Part shown: positions 55,747 to 63,005 of the stretch, one piece after another
Layout of the letters: every line of letters begins with the position of its first letter
Numbering within the stretch: the stretch's first letter is position 1
Translations under genes and position numbers: made by a program
The notes under the pieces: model-generated
What the model was told of the DNA's origin: nothing
The model's database searches: none
Seen by the model: the letters and a program-made list of their open reading frames with translations, nothing else
Origin: Rhodospirillaceae bacterium
GTDB lineage: Bacteria > Pseudomonadota > Alphaproteobacteria > UBA6615
DNA length: 64,000 nucleotides
Direction: 5' to 3'
Assembly: GCA_018667335.1 (NCBI GenBank)
Contig: JABIVD010000049.1
Coordinates: 1 to 64,000 of the forward strand

Positions 55747-58083
55747 TCAGTTTTGCGCGGCGTTGGCGAGAGATCGCCAGATTTTTTCCGGTGTCGCGGG
55801 CATGTCGAAATCGACGCGCCCGCCCTGGGTCGCGAGCGCATCGGCAATGGCATTCATGACCGCAGGAATAGCGCCGACCATCCCGGCTTCGCCGATCCCC
55901 TTGACGCCCAGTGGATTGGCGGGGGACGGCACGGGATGGAAATCCGTTGTCATGCTGGGAATATCGCGCGCACGGGGCATCGCGTAGTCCATGAACGAGC
56001 CGGTCAGGAGCTGCCCGGTCGCGTCGAAAACGCTGTTTTCCATCAGCGCCTGTCCGATGCCCTGTGCGACACCCCCGTGCACCTGACCATGAACGATCAT
56101 CGGATTGATCACCGTGCCCACGTCGTCGATGGCGACATAGCTGTCGACCACAATGGTTCCGGTCTCGGGGTCGATCTCGATTTCGCAGATGTGGCAGCCG
56201 TTGGGGAAATACTGATCGGTCGCACGGAATTCCTCTTCGCTGTCCAGACTTTCCGGAAGGTTGTCGGGAGTATCATCTGGAGAAAGGCGCAGGGTACGGG
56301 CCGATGACGCCAGTTCCATGATGGCGATTTCCCGGTCGGTTCCGGCAACACGGAAGGTGCCGTCGGTGAACTCGATATCGGCGACAGCAGCCTCCATGAC
56401 ATGAGCGGCCAGCGCGATCCCTTTTTCGATCACCGCGTCGCAGGTGTTGGAGATGGCCGACCCGGTCATGATCATCGAGCGGGAACCGATTGTGGCCAAT
56501 CCGATCGGCACATCGTCGCTGTCGCCCTGGCGAAGCGAAATGGCCTCGTTCGGGATGCCGAGACGTTCGGCGACAACTTGTACGAAACTTGTCTCATGTC
56601 CCTGTCCCTGGCTCTGGCTGGCGACCACGAGATCGAGTTTGTCGTCTTCGCTAAAACGGAGGATTGCGCCCTCGAAGGGCACGGCGCCGACGCATTCCAT
56701 GCAACTCGCCAATCCGCGTCCGCGGAGCTTTCCGGCCGCTGCACTGGCGCGTTGGCGGGCCTCGTAGCCACCCCAGTCCGCCGTTTTCACGGCCTTCTCG
56801 AGCACCGCCTGGAACTCACCGGAATCGTAGGTGCGCCCCGCCGGCGTCTCGTAAGGCATCGCTGAGGGCGGAATAAAGTTACGCCGCCGCAACTCGACCG
56901 GATCCTGCCCGGTCTCACGCGCGGTTTCGTCGATCAGGCGTTCGACGATGAGGGCGGCCTGCTCGCGACCGGCACCGCGATACGGCCCGACGGACCCGGT
57001 GTTGGTGAACACCAACCGCACCGTCACATCGAGGATCGGCGTTCGATACACGAGGGGCAGGCCGTTCGTCATGTTGCGGACAGAAATGAAGGGGCCGTGG
57101 CCGGCGTAGTAGGCGCCCATCGCGTCGTCGACGGTGACTCGCAGCGCCAGGAAGTTTCCTTCGGCGTCCAGCGCCAGGGCGGCGTCGATATTCGCGTCGC
57201 GGGCCTGATTGTCCGACAGAAAATGCTCGATCCGGCTGCCGGTCCATTTCACGGGGCGGCCGACCGCCTTTGCGGCAAACAGGACGGCGGCATCCTCGGG
57301 GTAGGGTTGTTCCTTGACCCCGAAACCGCCGCCGACGTCGTGGGTGCGAACGCGCAGCTTCTCGCCCGGAATGCGCAGCATCTGTTCGGACAGGACCTCG
57401 TGCATGTAATGCACGCCCTGGCTCGCGCAAGTGAGCGTGTAACGCTCGTCCGCGCTGTCGTATTCGGCGAGGCTCGTGCGCACTTCCATCGGGTTTACGA
57501 CAACCCTGTTGTTGCGCAGCTGCAGGCGCGTCACATGCGCGGCGTCGGCGAAGGCTCGGTCGGCCGCGTCCCGGTCGCCATGGGTCCATTCCTGACACAC
57601 ATTCCCCGGCGCCTCGGGCCAGATGACCGGCGCACCGGGCGCCAGCGCATCAGTGATTTCTATGGCGGCGGGAAGTTCCTCGATATCGACCTCGACGAGG
57701 TCGGTCGCATCGTCAGCCTGCGCACGTGTTTCGGCGATCACCACAGCGACCGGCTCTCCGACATGGCGCACAAATGTATCCGCCAGACCGGGGCGCGGGG
57801 TCGGGGTGGGCACGAAGCCGGGGAGCAGGTCGCGCGGGACCTGCCCGTGGAGGCCGGCGGCGACAAGATCTGCGCCCGTGAAGACACCGATCACGCCCGG
57901 GGCGTTGCGCGCCGCTTCTGTCTCGATCTTGCGGATGGTGCCATGCGCGACCTGCGAGCGGACGAAGCTGGCATAGGCCTGGCCGTCGAGGTTGACGTCG
58001 TCGGCGAAGGTGCCGCGGCCGTTCAACAGACGGGTGTCCTCGCGGCGGCGAACTGGTTGTGAAATTCCGAACTTCTCGACCAT
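55747..58083 (-). CDS. Xanthine dehydrogenase/CO-dehydrogenase-like molybdopterin large subunit, 778 aa
   Basis: Molybdenum hydroxylase large chain: N-terminal aldehyde-oxidase/xanthine-dehydrogenase a/b hammerhead (residues about 20-130) then the long molybdopterin-binding domain. VGPYRGAGREQA is the form II-like active-site loop (form I CO dehydrogenases carry AYRCSFR), and the catalytic glutamate is expected in GIGEAGMVG near the C-terminus. The medium FAD and small 2Fe-2S subunit genes that normally accompany it are not adjacent. Start at 58083 is preferred over the ATG three bases upstream because GGGAGG is then at better spacing. Confidence 0.88.
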   Translation of the reverse strand: MVEKFGISQPVRRREDTRLLNGRGTFADDVNLDGQAYASFVRSQVAHGTIRKIETEAARNAPGVIGVFTGADLVAAGLHGQVPRDLLPGFVPTPTPRPGLADTFVRHVGEPVAVVIAETRAQADDATDLVEVDIEELPAAIEITDALAPGAPVIWPEAPGNVCQEWTHGDRDAADRAFADAAHVTRLQLRNNRVVVNPMEVRTSLAEYDSADERYTLTCASQGVHYMHEVLSEQMLRIPGEKLRVRTHDVGGGFGVKEQPYPEDAAVLFAAKAVGRPVKWTGSRIEHFLSDNQARDANIDAALALDAEGNFLALRVTVDDAMGAYYAGHGPFISVRNMTNGLPLVYRTPILDVTVRLVFTNTGSVGPYRGAGREQAALIVERLIDETARETGQDPVELRRRNFIPPSAMPYETPAGRTYDSGEFQAVLEKAVKTADWGGYEARQRASAAAGKLRGRGLASCMECVGAVPFEGAILRFSEDDKLDLVVASQSQGQGHETSFVQVVAERLGIPNEAISLRQGDSDDVPIGLATIGSRSMIMTGSAISNTCDAVIEKGIALAAHVMEAAVADIEFTDGTFRVAGTDREIAIMELASSARTLRLSPDDTPDNLPESLDSEEEFRATDQYFPNGCHICEIEIDPETGTIVVDSYVAIDDVGTVINPMIVHGQVHGGVAQGIGQALMENSVFDATGQLLTGSFMDYAMPRARDIPSMTTDFHPVPSPANPLGVKGIGEAGMVGAIPAVMNAIADALATQGGRVDFDMPATPEKIWRSLANAAQN

Positions 58084-58154
58084 CATGTGCCTCCCATTTT
58101 GCCGATACTATGCGCTTTTCTGTCGTGCCCGCGCTGTGTCTTTCGATCGGTTCA

Positions 58155-59534
58155 TCAGATGAGCTCGAAATAGCGAGCCATCTCGGCGCTGCTGATCGCG
58201 GGATCCATGGGAAGTTGCCGGGCTTCCCAGTCGCGCGACGCCGCGAAGTGATCGACGAATACATCGCCGAACCATTCACGTGCCATGGCGGAACCGGCCA
58301 GGCGTTGACCCGCGTCGGCCAAGTCTGACGGTAGTCGCAGATGGTCGGGGTGATCACGATCATAGGCGTTGCCGGTCTGGGGTGCCGAGGGTTCGGTCCG
58401 CTGTTCAATTCCGTGCAGTCCCGATGCGATCGCCGCCGCCGCAACCAGATATGGGTTCGCGTCCGCGCCGGGCACCCGATACTCGACCCGCTGTGACCTG
58501 GGGCTTCCCGGCAGGGCCCGGATCGCACAGGTGCGATTGTCGATGCCCCAGGTCGCATCGGTCGGCGCCCAGAGGCCCGGTATCAGGCGGCGGTAGGAAT
58601 TCACCGTCGGCGCGACCATGGCCGTGAGTTCGGCCATGTGCATTTCCTGGCCGCCGATGAAATGCCGCATCGTGTCGCTGATGGCGTGTTCGCTCCGGGG
58701 GTCGTGGAATATATTCGTCGCCCCGCCGTCGGCGGTCAGCGACAGATGCAAATGCCCCGATTGGCCGGCCTCTTTCGTGTTCCACTTGGCCATGAAGGTT
58801 GCGATGAGCTCGCGGTTCTGGACGACGGCCTTCGTGTAGGTCTTGAACAGGCTGGCCTTGTCGGCCGCGGCGAGTGCGCCATCCACCTGGAGGGCCGCCT
58901 CGATGACGCCGGCCCCCATTTCCTCGTGGAGACCCTCGATCCCGATGCCCATGGCCGCCATGCTGGAAAAGATGTCGGTGTAGAGCGGGCTCAGGGTGGT
59001 CTGGCGAAGCAGGGAGTAGCCGGTGTTTCCCGACGCCACGGGAACCATGTCCCGGTAATCCTTGGCCGCAGCACTTGCGAGGGTCTCGGCGAAGACGAAA
59101 AACTCATACTCAAAACCCGCGCGGACCTCGAAGCCCAGTGCGGCGGCCCGACCGAGGACCCGTTTGAGCACGCCGCGCGGGCAAACCTGTGCCGCCGCGT
59201 CGGCGAACTCGCACAGGAACATCCAGCAGCCGTCCTCGAACGGAATCTGCCGGCCGGATTCGGGGATGATCCGCACGGGCGTGTCGGGAAACCCCGTGTG
59301 CCAGCCCGTGTACGCGCAATTGTCATAGAGCTGGTCATTGATGTCCCAGCCGAGGACCACGTCGCAGAACCCGAACCCGTCCTCCAGTGCGCTGAGGAAC
59401 TTGTCCCGGTGCATGAACTTGCCGCGCAGGAGGCCGTCGATGTCGGTGAGCGCGACCTTCACGTAGTCATGGGGACTCTGACGCACCCGTGCGGCTGCGT
59501 CCTCGATGTCCTTGATGTGCGCTGGTGTACTCAT
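58155..59534 (-). CDS. Glutamine-synthetase-family protein (PuuA/GlnT-like), 459 aa
   Basis: GS fold with a beta-grasp N-terminal domain (VKVALTDIDGLLRGKFM) and catalytic domain: FEYEFFVF with metal-binding glutamates, HLHLSLTADGG, NSYRRLIPGLWAPTDATWGIDNRT and the C-terminal EYRVPGADANPYL. It belongs to the GS relatives that ligate glutamate to amines or act on other substrates instead of making glutamine; it lacks the GlnA adenylylation loop. The start at 59534 is the first ATG giving the family N-terminus. It is followed by the molybdenum gene after a 71-base gap. Substrate unknown. Confidence 0.85.
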   Translation of the reverse strand: MSTPAHIKDIEDAAARVRQSPHDYVKVALTDIDGLLRGKFMHRDKFLSALEDGFGFCDVVLGWDINDQLYDNCAYTGWHTGFPDTPVRIIPESGRQIPFEDGCWMFLCEFADAAAQVCPRGVLKRVLGRAAALGFEVRAGFEYEFFVFAETLASAAAKDYRDMVPVASGNTGYSLLRQTTLSPLYTDIFSSMAAMGIGIEGLHEEMGAGVIEAALQVDGALAAADKASLFKTYTKAVVQNRELIATFMAKWNTKEAGQSGHLHLSLTADGGATNIFHDPRSEHAISDTMRHFIGGQEMHMAELTAMVAPTVNSYRRLIPGLWAPTDATWGIDNRTCAIRALPGSPRSQRVEYRVPGADANPYLVAAAAIASGLHGIEQRTEPSAPQTGNAYDRDHPDHLRLPSDLADAGQRLAGSAMAREWFGDVFVDHFAASRDWEARQLPMDPAISSAEMARYFELI

Positions 59535-59677
59535 GGCAGGTCCCGGGCCGAATTCATCGCGTCGGGATACTAAGGCCCATGGATCGGGTCGCCAACGCTC
59601 TCCAGGAGTTGAATTCCCCTCGATTGCGTTTTTGTGCCAGATTGCCTGAACCACGGCACTGAGAACGGAACCATGCG

Positions 59678-59905
59678 ATGAGTATCGAAGTCATTGTCAT
59701 TCTGGCGGCCATCGCCATTTGTATTGTCCTCGGCACCTGGTCGGCGCTCGTCACCAAGGATACGTGGGACACGAAACCGGCGGAAGGCGAGGATAGTTTC
59801 GACTATCACAAGGCCACGCTGGGCATTCATCAGGAGCCGGGCGAGGAAGATTGGGAAAAGGATCTCGACGCCCTGCGCTGGGACCAGAAACACCGTCTCT
59901 GCTGA
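59678..59905 (+). CDS. Small membrane-anchored protein, 75 aa
   Basis: One N-terminal membrane segment (residues about 4-24) followed by an acidic, soluble tail with several tryptophans (TWDTKP, EEDWEKD). Not recognised as a known family. Reading direction and coding bias look genuine; a GAACGGAA sequence precedes the ATG but no strong ribosome site. It converges with the 2OG oxygenase gene with 15 bases between stops. Confidence 0.6.
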   Translation: MSIEVIVILAAIAICIVLGTWSALVTKDTWDTKPAEGEDSFDYHKATLGIHQEPGEEDWEKDLDALRWDQKHRLC

Positions 59906-59920
59906 GACTCGTTCCGGCGT

Positions 59921-60943
59921 TCAGTCCCAGTCCTCGGCGTAGGCGAAATTTCGCGCCGCATAGTCCGCGTGAAACTCACCGAACGTGACCGGCGGATACT
60001 TCGCCGGATGATCCGTGTCGGTGCAACTCGGCACGCATTCCATCAACGCATCCACATTGGGATAGAGGAAGAAGATGTTCGAGTGGCGGTCGGTATCGGC
60101 GGCCGCGCGAACCCGATGGGGCGTGGCCTGGTACACATCGTTGACCCAGCGACACAGGGTGTTGCCGGTGTTGAACAGCAGGCCGCCCGGGACCACCGGT
60201 TGCGCGATCCATTCGCCCGACGGGGTGAGGATCTCGAGTCCGGGATGGGTGGCCGGCGGAATCAGCGACAGGAACGAGAGATCTTTATGACCCGGCAGTG
60301 AGATTTCCTCACTCTGGTCGGGGATCGGGGGGTAGTGGGCGATCCGGGTCATGGAGCTTGATCGTTCGAAGTGCGGATCGAAGAAGTCCGGCGCCATCCC
60401 GAGCGCGACAGACAGGACCGGCAGAAGTTTCCGCGCGAAGCCCTCGAACGTCACGTGGAAAGCCATGAATGCGTCGTGTACGCCGGGTGCCGTGGCTTCA
60501 TCGGGCCATTTGTTGTGGCCGCGGAAGCGCCGGTTCCTGCCGTAATCCGGATCGTCGGGCGCGAGATCGAAGGTAAACTTGTAGGCCTCGCTGACCTGCG
60601 CCTTCTGCGCGGTTTTGTGGGTCTCGAAGGTGTCTGTATGCACCGACACATTTGGCGGCATGTAGCCACACTGGTGACGGTTCATCCGTACCTTCAGCTT
60701 CTCGTCCATCGGCAGCCCGTGGAACCGGCGCGACGCGTCGAACGCGCGCGCGATGACATCTTCGTCGATCCCGTGGTTGATCAGGAACAGGAAGCCCATG
60801 CCCGTGCAGGCCGCGTGGAACGCCGTGGCAGCGTTCTGGACCGCGTCAGGCGTGCCGGCGAGCACAGGCCCGATATCCACGATCGGAATTTCGTTGGGGT
60901 CGATGGTGGCGGTCGGCCGGGCGATGTCGTTCTGAAGAGACAT
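59921..60943 (-). CDS. 2-oxoglutarate/Fe(II) oxygenase, isopenicillin N synthase-like, 340 aa
   Basis: Double-stranded beta-helix oxygenase. Metal triad: the HxD in LPGHKDLSF and the distal histidine in YQATPHRV; the RxS co-substrate motif is RHS shortly after. The N-terminal IPIVDIGPVLAG and NHGIDEDV also fit the family. It probably hydroxylates or desaturates a small molecule with O2 and 2-oxoglutarate. Start at 60943 has GGAGA at eight bases. Follows the UDG gene in direction, separated by 126 bases. Confidence 0.88.
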   Translation of the reverse strand: MSLQNDIARPTATIDPNEIPIVDIGPVLAGTPDAVQNAATAFHAACTGMGFLFLINHGIDEDVIARAFDASRRFHGLPMDEKLKVRMNRHQCGYMPPNVSVHTDTFETHKTAQKAQVSEAYKFTFDLAPDDPDYGRNRRFRGHNKWPDEATAPGVHDAFMAFHVTFEGFARKLLPVLSVALGMAPDFFDPHFERSSSMTRIAHYPPIPDQSEEISLPGHKDLSFLSLIPPATHPGLEILTPSGEWIAQPVVPGGLLFNTGNTLCRWVNDVYQATPHRVRAAADTDRHSNIFFLYPNVDALMECVPSCTDTDHPAKYPPVTFGEFHADYAARNFAYAEDWD

Positions 60944-61069
60944 TTGCGATCTCCTGCAGCGGTCATGCTGTCTCTGTGACCATAGCATTTCCCGCATCGG
61001 GCGTCCTGCGGGCCCGGGTTGCCGTTTCGAATCCCGATGGCTCGAATCCCGATGACGCCGCAATGATAG

Positions 61070-61651
61070 CTAGTCCGCTAGAAGCTTGTGCACCGCTTTG
61101 CGCAGCGCCGGCAGCACGTCGTCTTGGAACCAGGGGTTTTTGCGCATCCATATATTGTTGCGTGGGCTGGGATGGGGCATGGGCAAGGCCTGTGGCCAGA
61201 AGTCCCGCCATGCGCGGACGGTCTCGGTGAGGTTCTTGTGCGGGTTGTCGGGCAGATGATGGGCCTGCGCGTACTGGCCGACCACGAGGGTCAGTTCGAT
61301 GTTGGGGAGGAGATCGAGGAGCGGGCGGCGCCATTGCGGGGCACATTCCGGGCGCGGTGGCAGATCACCAGATTTTCCGGTGCCCGGATAGCAGAACCCC
61401 ATCGGCAGGATGGCCAGCTTGTCGGGGTCGTAAAAAATCTCGCGGTCGACCTGCAACCAATCACGCAGGCGGTCGCCGCTTGGGTCGTCGAACAGGATGC
61501 CGCTCTCGTGGACCTTGCGCCCCGGCGCCTGGCCGGCGATGAGGATGCGGGCCTTGGGTCCGGCCTGGAGTACGGGCCGTGCCCCATGGGGCAGGGCTGC
61601 TGCGCAAATGTCGCAACCGCGGACCTCTTTCAACATGGTCGAGAGGCTCAC
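61070..61651 (-). CDS. Uracil-DNA glycosylase family protein, 193 aa
   Basis: UDG-superfamily fold. The first active-site motif is GQAPGRKVHESG (GQAPG as in families that handle uracil in varied contexts) and the second is PMPHPSPRNN, with His and Pro-Ser-Pro as in single-domain relatives. Excision of uracil from DNA is the family activity, although members of this group are often untested. GTG at 61651 is the start, with AGGAG nine bases before it. The C-D-I-C near the N-terminus hints at a partial metal or iron-sulfur binding site. Confidence 0.8.
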   Translation of the reverse strand: MSLSTMLKEVRGCDICAAALPHGARPVLQAGPKARILIAGQAPGRKVHESGILFDDPSGDRLRDWLQVDREIFYDPDKLAILPMGFCYPGTGKSGDLPPRPECAPQWRRPLLDLLPNIELTLVVGQYAQAHHLPDNPHKNLTETVRAWRDFWPQALPMPHPSPRNNIWMRKNPWFQDDVLPALRKAVHKLLAD

Positions 61652-61836
61652 TGATTATTTCTCCTGGCGTGTTTTGTCACGCCGGTATCGCGTGGCCGAA
61701 TGTCGAACTGACGCGTGAAGATTGCCGTGCTGAATGGCGTTCGCGTTTCACACAATCAATTCGTTGGAATACTCATTCCGGCAAGCCTGCCAATTCTCTC
61801 ACAAACTCGTGACGCAGAGTGACTTTATGCGAAGGG

Positions 61837-61899
61837 GTGGATCATCATCTAATGCTCATGATCATCGTGCTTCTCCATTCGAAACACGTTTGGAGATAA
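61837..61899 (+). CDS. Possible 15-20-residue leader or small hydrophobic peptide
   Basis: A GTG at 61837 or ATG at 61852 opens a frame ending with TAA at 61897-61899, followed at once by a second TAA at 61901. The 15-residue version reads MLMIIVLLHSKHVWR, a hydrophobic core with a basic end. AAGGGG stands just before the GTG and about 14 bases before the ATG. The frame stops only two bases before a terminator stem, the layout of leader peptides or toxin-like small RNAs. Coding is not proved. Confidence 0.3.
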   Translation: MDHHLMLMIIVLLHSKHVWR

Positions 61900-61901
61900 C
61901 T

Positions 61902-61931
61902 AACGGCGGCGGAGACGCCGCCGTTTTTTTT
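61902..61931 (+). terminator. Strong orphan rho-independent terminator
   Basis: AACGGCGGCG and CGCCGCCGTT form a perfect 10-bp GC-rich stem closed by the loop GAGA, followed by eight T (61924-61931). There is no conventional plus-strand gene in front of it, so an unannotated RNA or leader must end here. Confidence 0.9.
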
Positions 61932-61950
61932 CCGCAATGATCATGCGGAA
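61930..61950. promoter_or_regulatory. Inverted repeat between the terminator and the DUF3179 start
   Basis: TTCCGCA and TGCGGAA are exact inverted copies around ATGATCA, directly behind the T-run. The palindrome ATGATCAT inside it (61937-61944) also occurs at 61858-61865, 79 bases away. A paired operator or second hairpin is possible. Confidence 0.45.
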
Positions 61951-61976
61951 TTTAGACTGAACACGAAAGCTACGGG

Positions 61977-62978
61977 ATGTTCGTTATGCCACTTCTCACC
62001 ACCCAAAAATGGGGCCGTGTTGGCGCCCTCATCGGCGCCGGCCTGCTGTTCCTCGCCGTGTCCGCCAGCGGCCAGGCCAATCCGGCCTTCTGGCAGCTCG
62101 AATGGCCGAATACCGATTTCTCGAAATCGGCCGTGCCGTTTGACGAAATTTTCTCGGGCGGCGTGCCGAAGGATGGCATTCCCCCGATCTACAACCCGCG
62201 CTTTGGCACCATTGCCGAGGTGGACCGCCTCTATAAGGGCACCGAACCGGTGATCACCGTCTCGGTCAACGGCGCGGCCCGCGCCTATCCGCTGGGCATC
62301 CTGATGACCCATGAGATCGTCAATGACGAGCTCGGCGGCAAGCCGATCGCGGTTACCTTTTGTCCGTTGTGCAACTCGGCGGTCGTCTTCGACCGCAACG
62401 TCGATGGCCAGGTCCTCACATTCGGCGTGTCCGGCAAGCTTCGGTTCTCGGACCTGGTGATGTGGGATCATGAGACCGAAAGCTGGTGGCAGCAGTTCGT
62501 TGGCGAAGGCATCGTCGGTGAGATGACCGGCACCCAGCTGACCATGCTGCCGGTCCGCGTCGAGGCGTTCGACCTGTTCAAGGAGCGTTTCCCCGAGGGT
62601 GAGGTTCTCCTGAGCCCGCGCGGTGGTGCCGGCTTCAACCCCTATGCCGGTTACGACAGCTCGTCGCGTCCGTTCCTGTATCGCGGCAGCTTCCCCGAGG
62701 GCATTCGTCCGCTCGACTATGTGGTTGCGGTGGACGGCGAGGCCTGGTCGATGGATCTGCTCGCCAAGGAGAAGCGGGTCGAGACCGATGAACTGGTCCT
62801 CACCTGGGAATCCGGCCAGAACTCGGCGATGGACGCCCGCAACATCTCCCAGGGCCGCGACATCGGCAACGTGACGGTGCAGCGCAAGGAAGGCGACAAG
62901 CTCGTCGACGAGGTGCACGACGTGACCTTTGCCTTCTCGTTTCATGCGTTCAACCCGGACGGCGCGATCAACAAATAG
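61977..62978 (+). CDS. DUF3179-domain exported protein, first of a tandem pair, 333 aa
   Basis: Signal peptide (VGALIGAGLLFLAVSASGQA) followed by one DUF3179 domain. The domain has FCPLCNSAVVFDR with a C-P-L-C pair that could bind a metal or form a disulfide, ESWWQQF, and TWESGQNS near the end. No biochemical function is established for the family. The ATG at 61986 is an alternative start, with a GGGA eight bases upstream. It probably shares a transcript with the next gene, which starts 28 bases later and encodes the same domain. Confidence 0.88.
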   Translation: MFVMPLLTTQKWGRVGALIGAGLLFLAVSASGQANPAFWQLEWPNTDFSKSAVPFDEIFSGGVPKDGIPPIYNPRFGTIAEVDRLYKGTEPVITVSVNGAARAYPLGILMTHEIVNDELGGKPIAVTFCPLCNSAVVFDRNVDGQVLTFGVSGKLRFSDLVMWDHETESWWQQFVGEGIVGEMTGTQLTMLPVRVEAFDLFKERFPEGEVLLSPRGGAGFNPYAGYDSSSRPFLYRGSFPEGIRPLDYVVAVDGEAWSMDLLAKEKRVETDELVLTWESGQNSAMDARNISQGRDIGNVTVQRKEGDKLVDEVHDVTFAFSFHAFNPDGAINK

Positions 62979-63005
62979 CGTCAGCCGACTGCGCCGGATC
63001 AGCTG

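Larger units (their letters stand above)
61652..61976. other. 325-base gene-free region before the DUF3179 pair
   Basis: No conventional gene is visible. The region holds a possible short peptide-coding stretch (61837-61899), a very strong rightward terminator (61902-61931) and an inverted repeat just after it (61930-61950). The first 185 bases (61652-61836) show nothing I can assign, apart from what may be the UDG promoter. Confidence 0.6.

Noticed and set aside
61027-61054. Two copies of TCGAATCCCGATG taken at first as tRNA T-arm remnants or an attachment site
   Set aside because: No acceptor or anticodon stem is found around them and no integrase is present; it is just a 13-base direct repeat in a short intergenic region.
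61734-61940. A 68-codon frame reading through the terminator region
   Set aside because: It reads through the terminator stem and T-run and lacks a ribosome site; the shorter frame ending before the stem is the better candidate.
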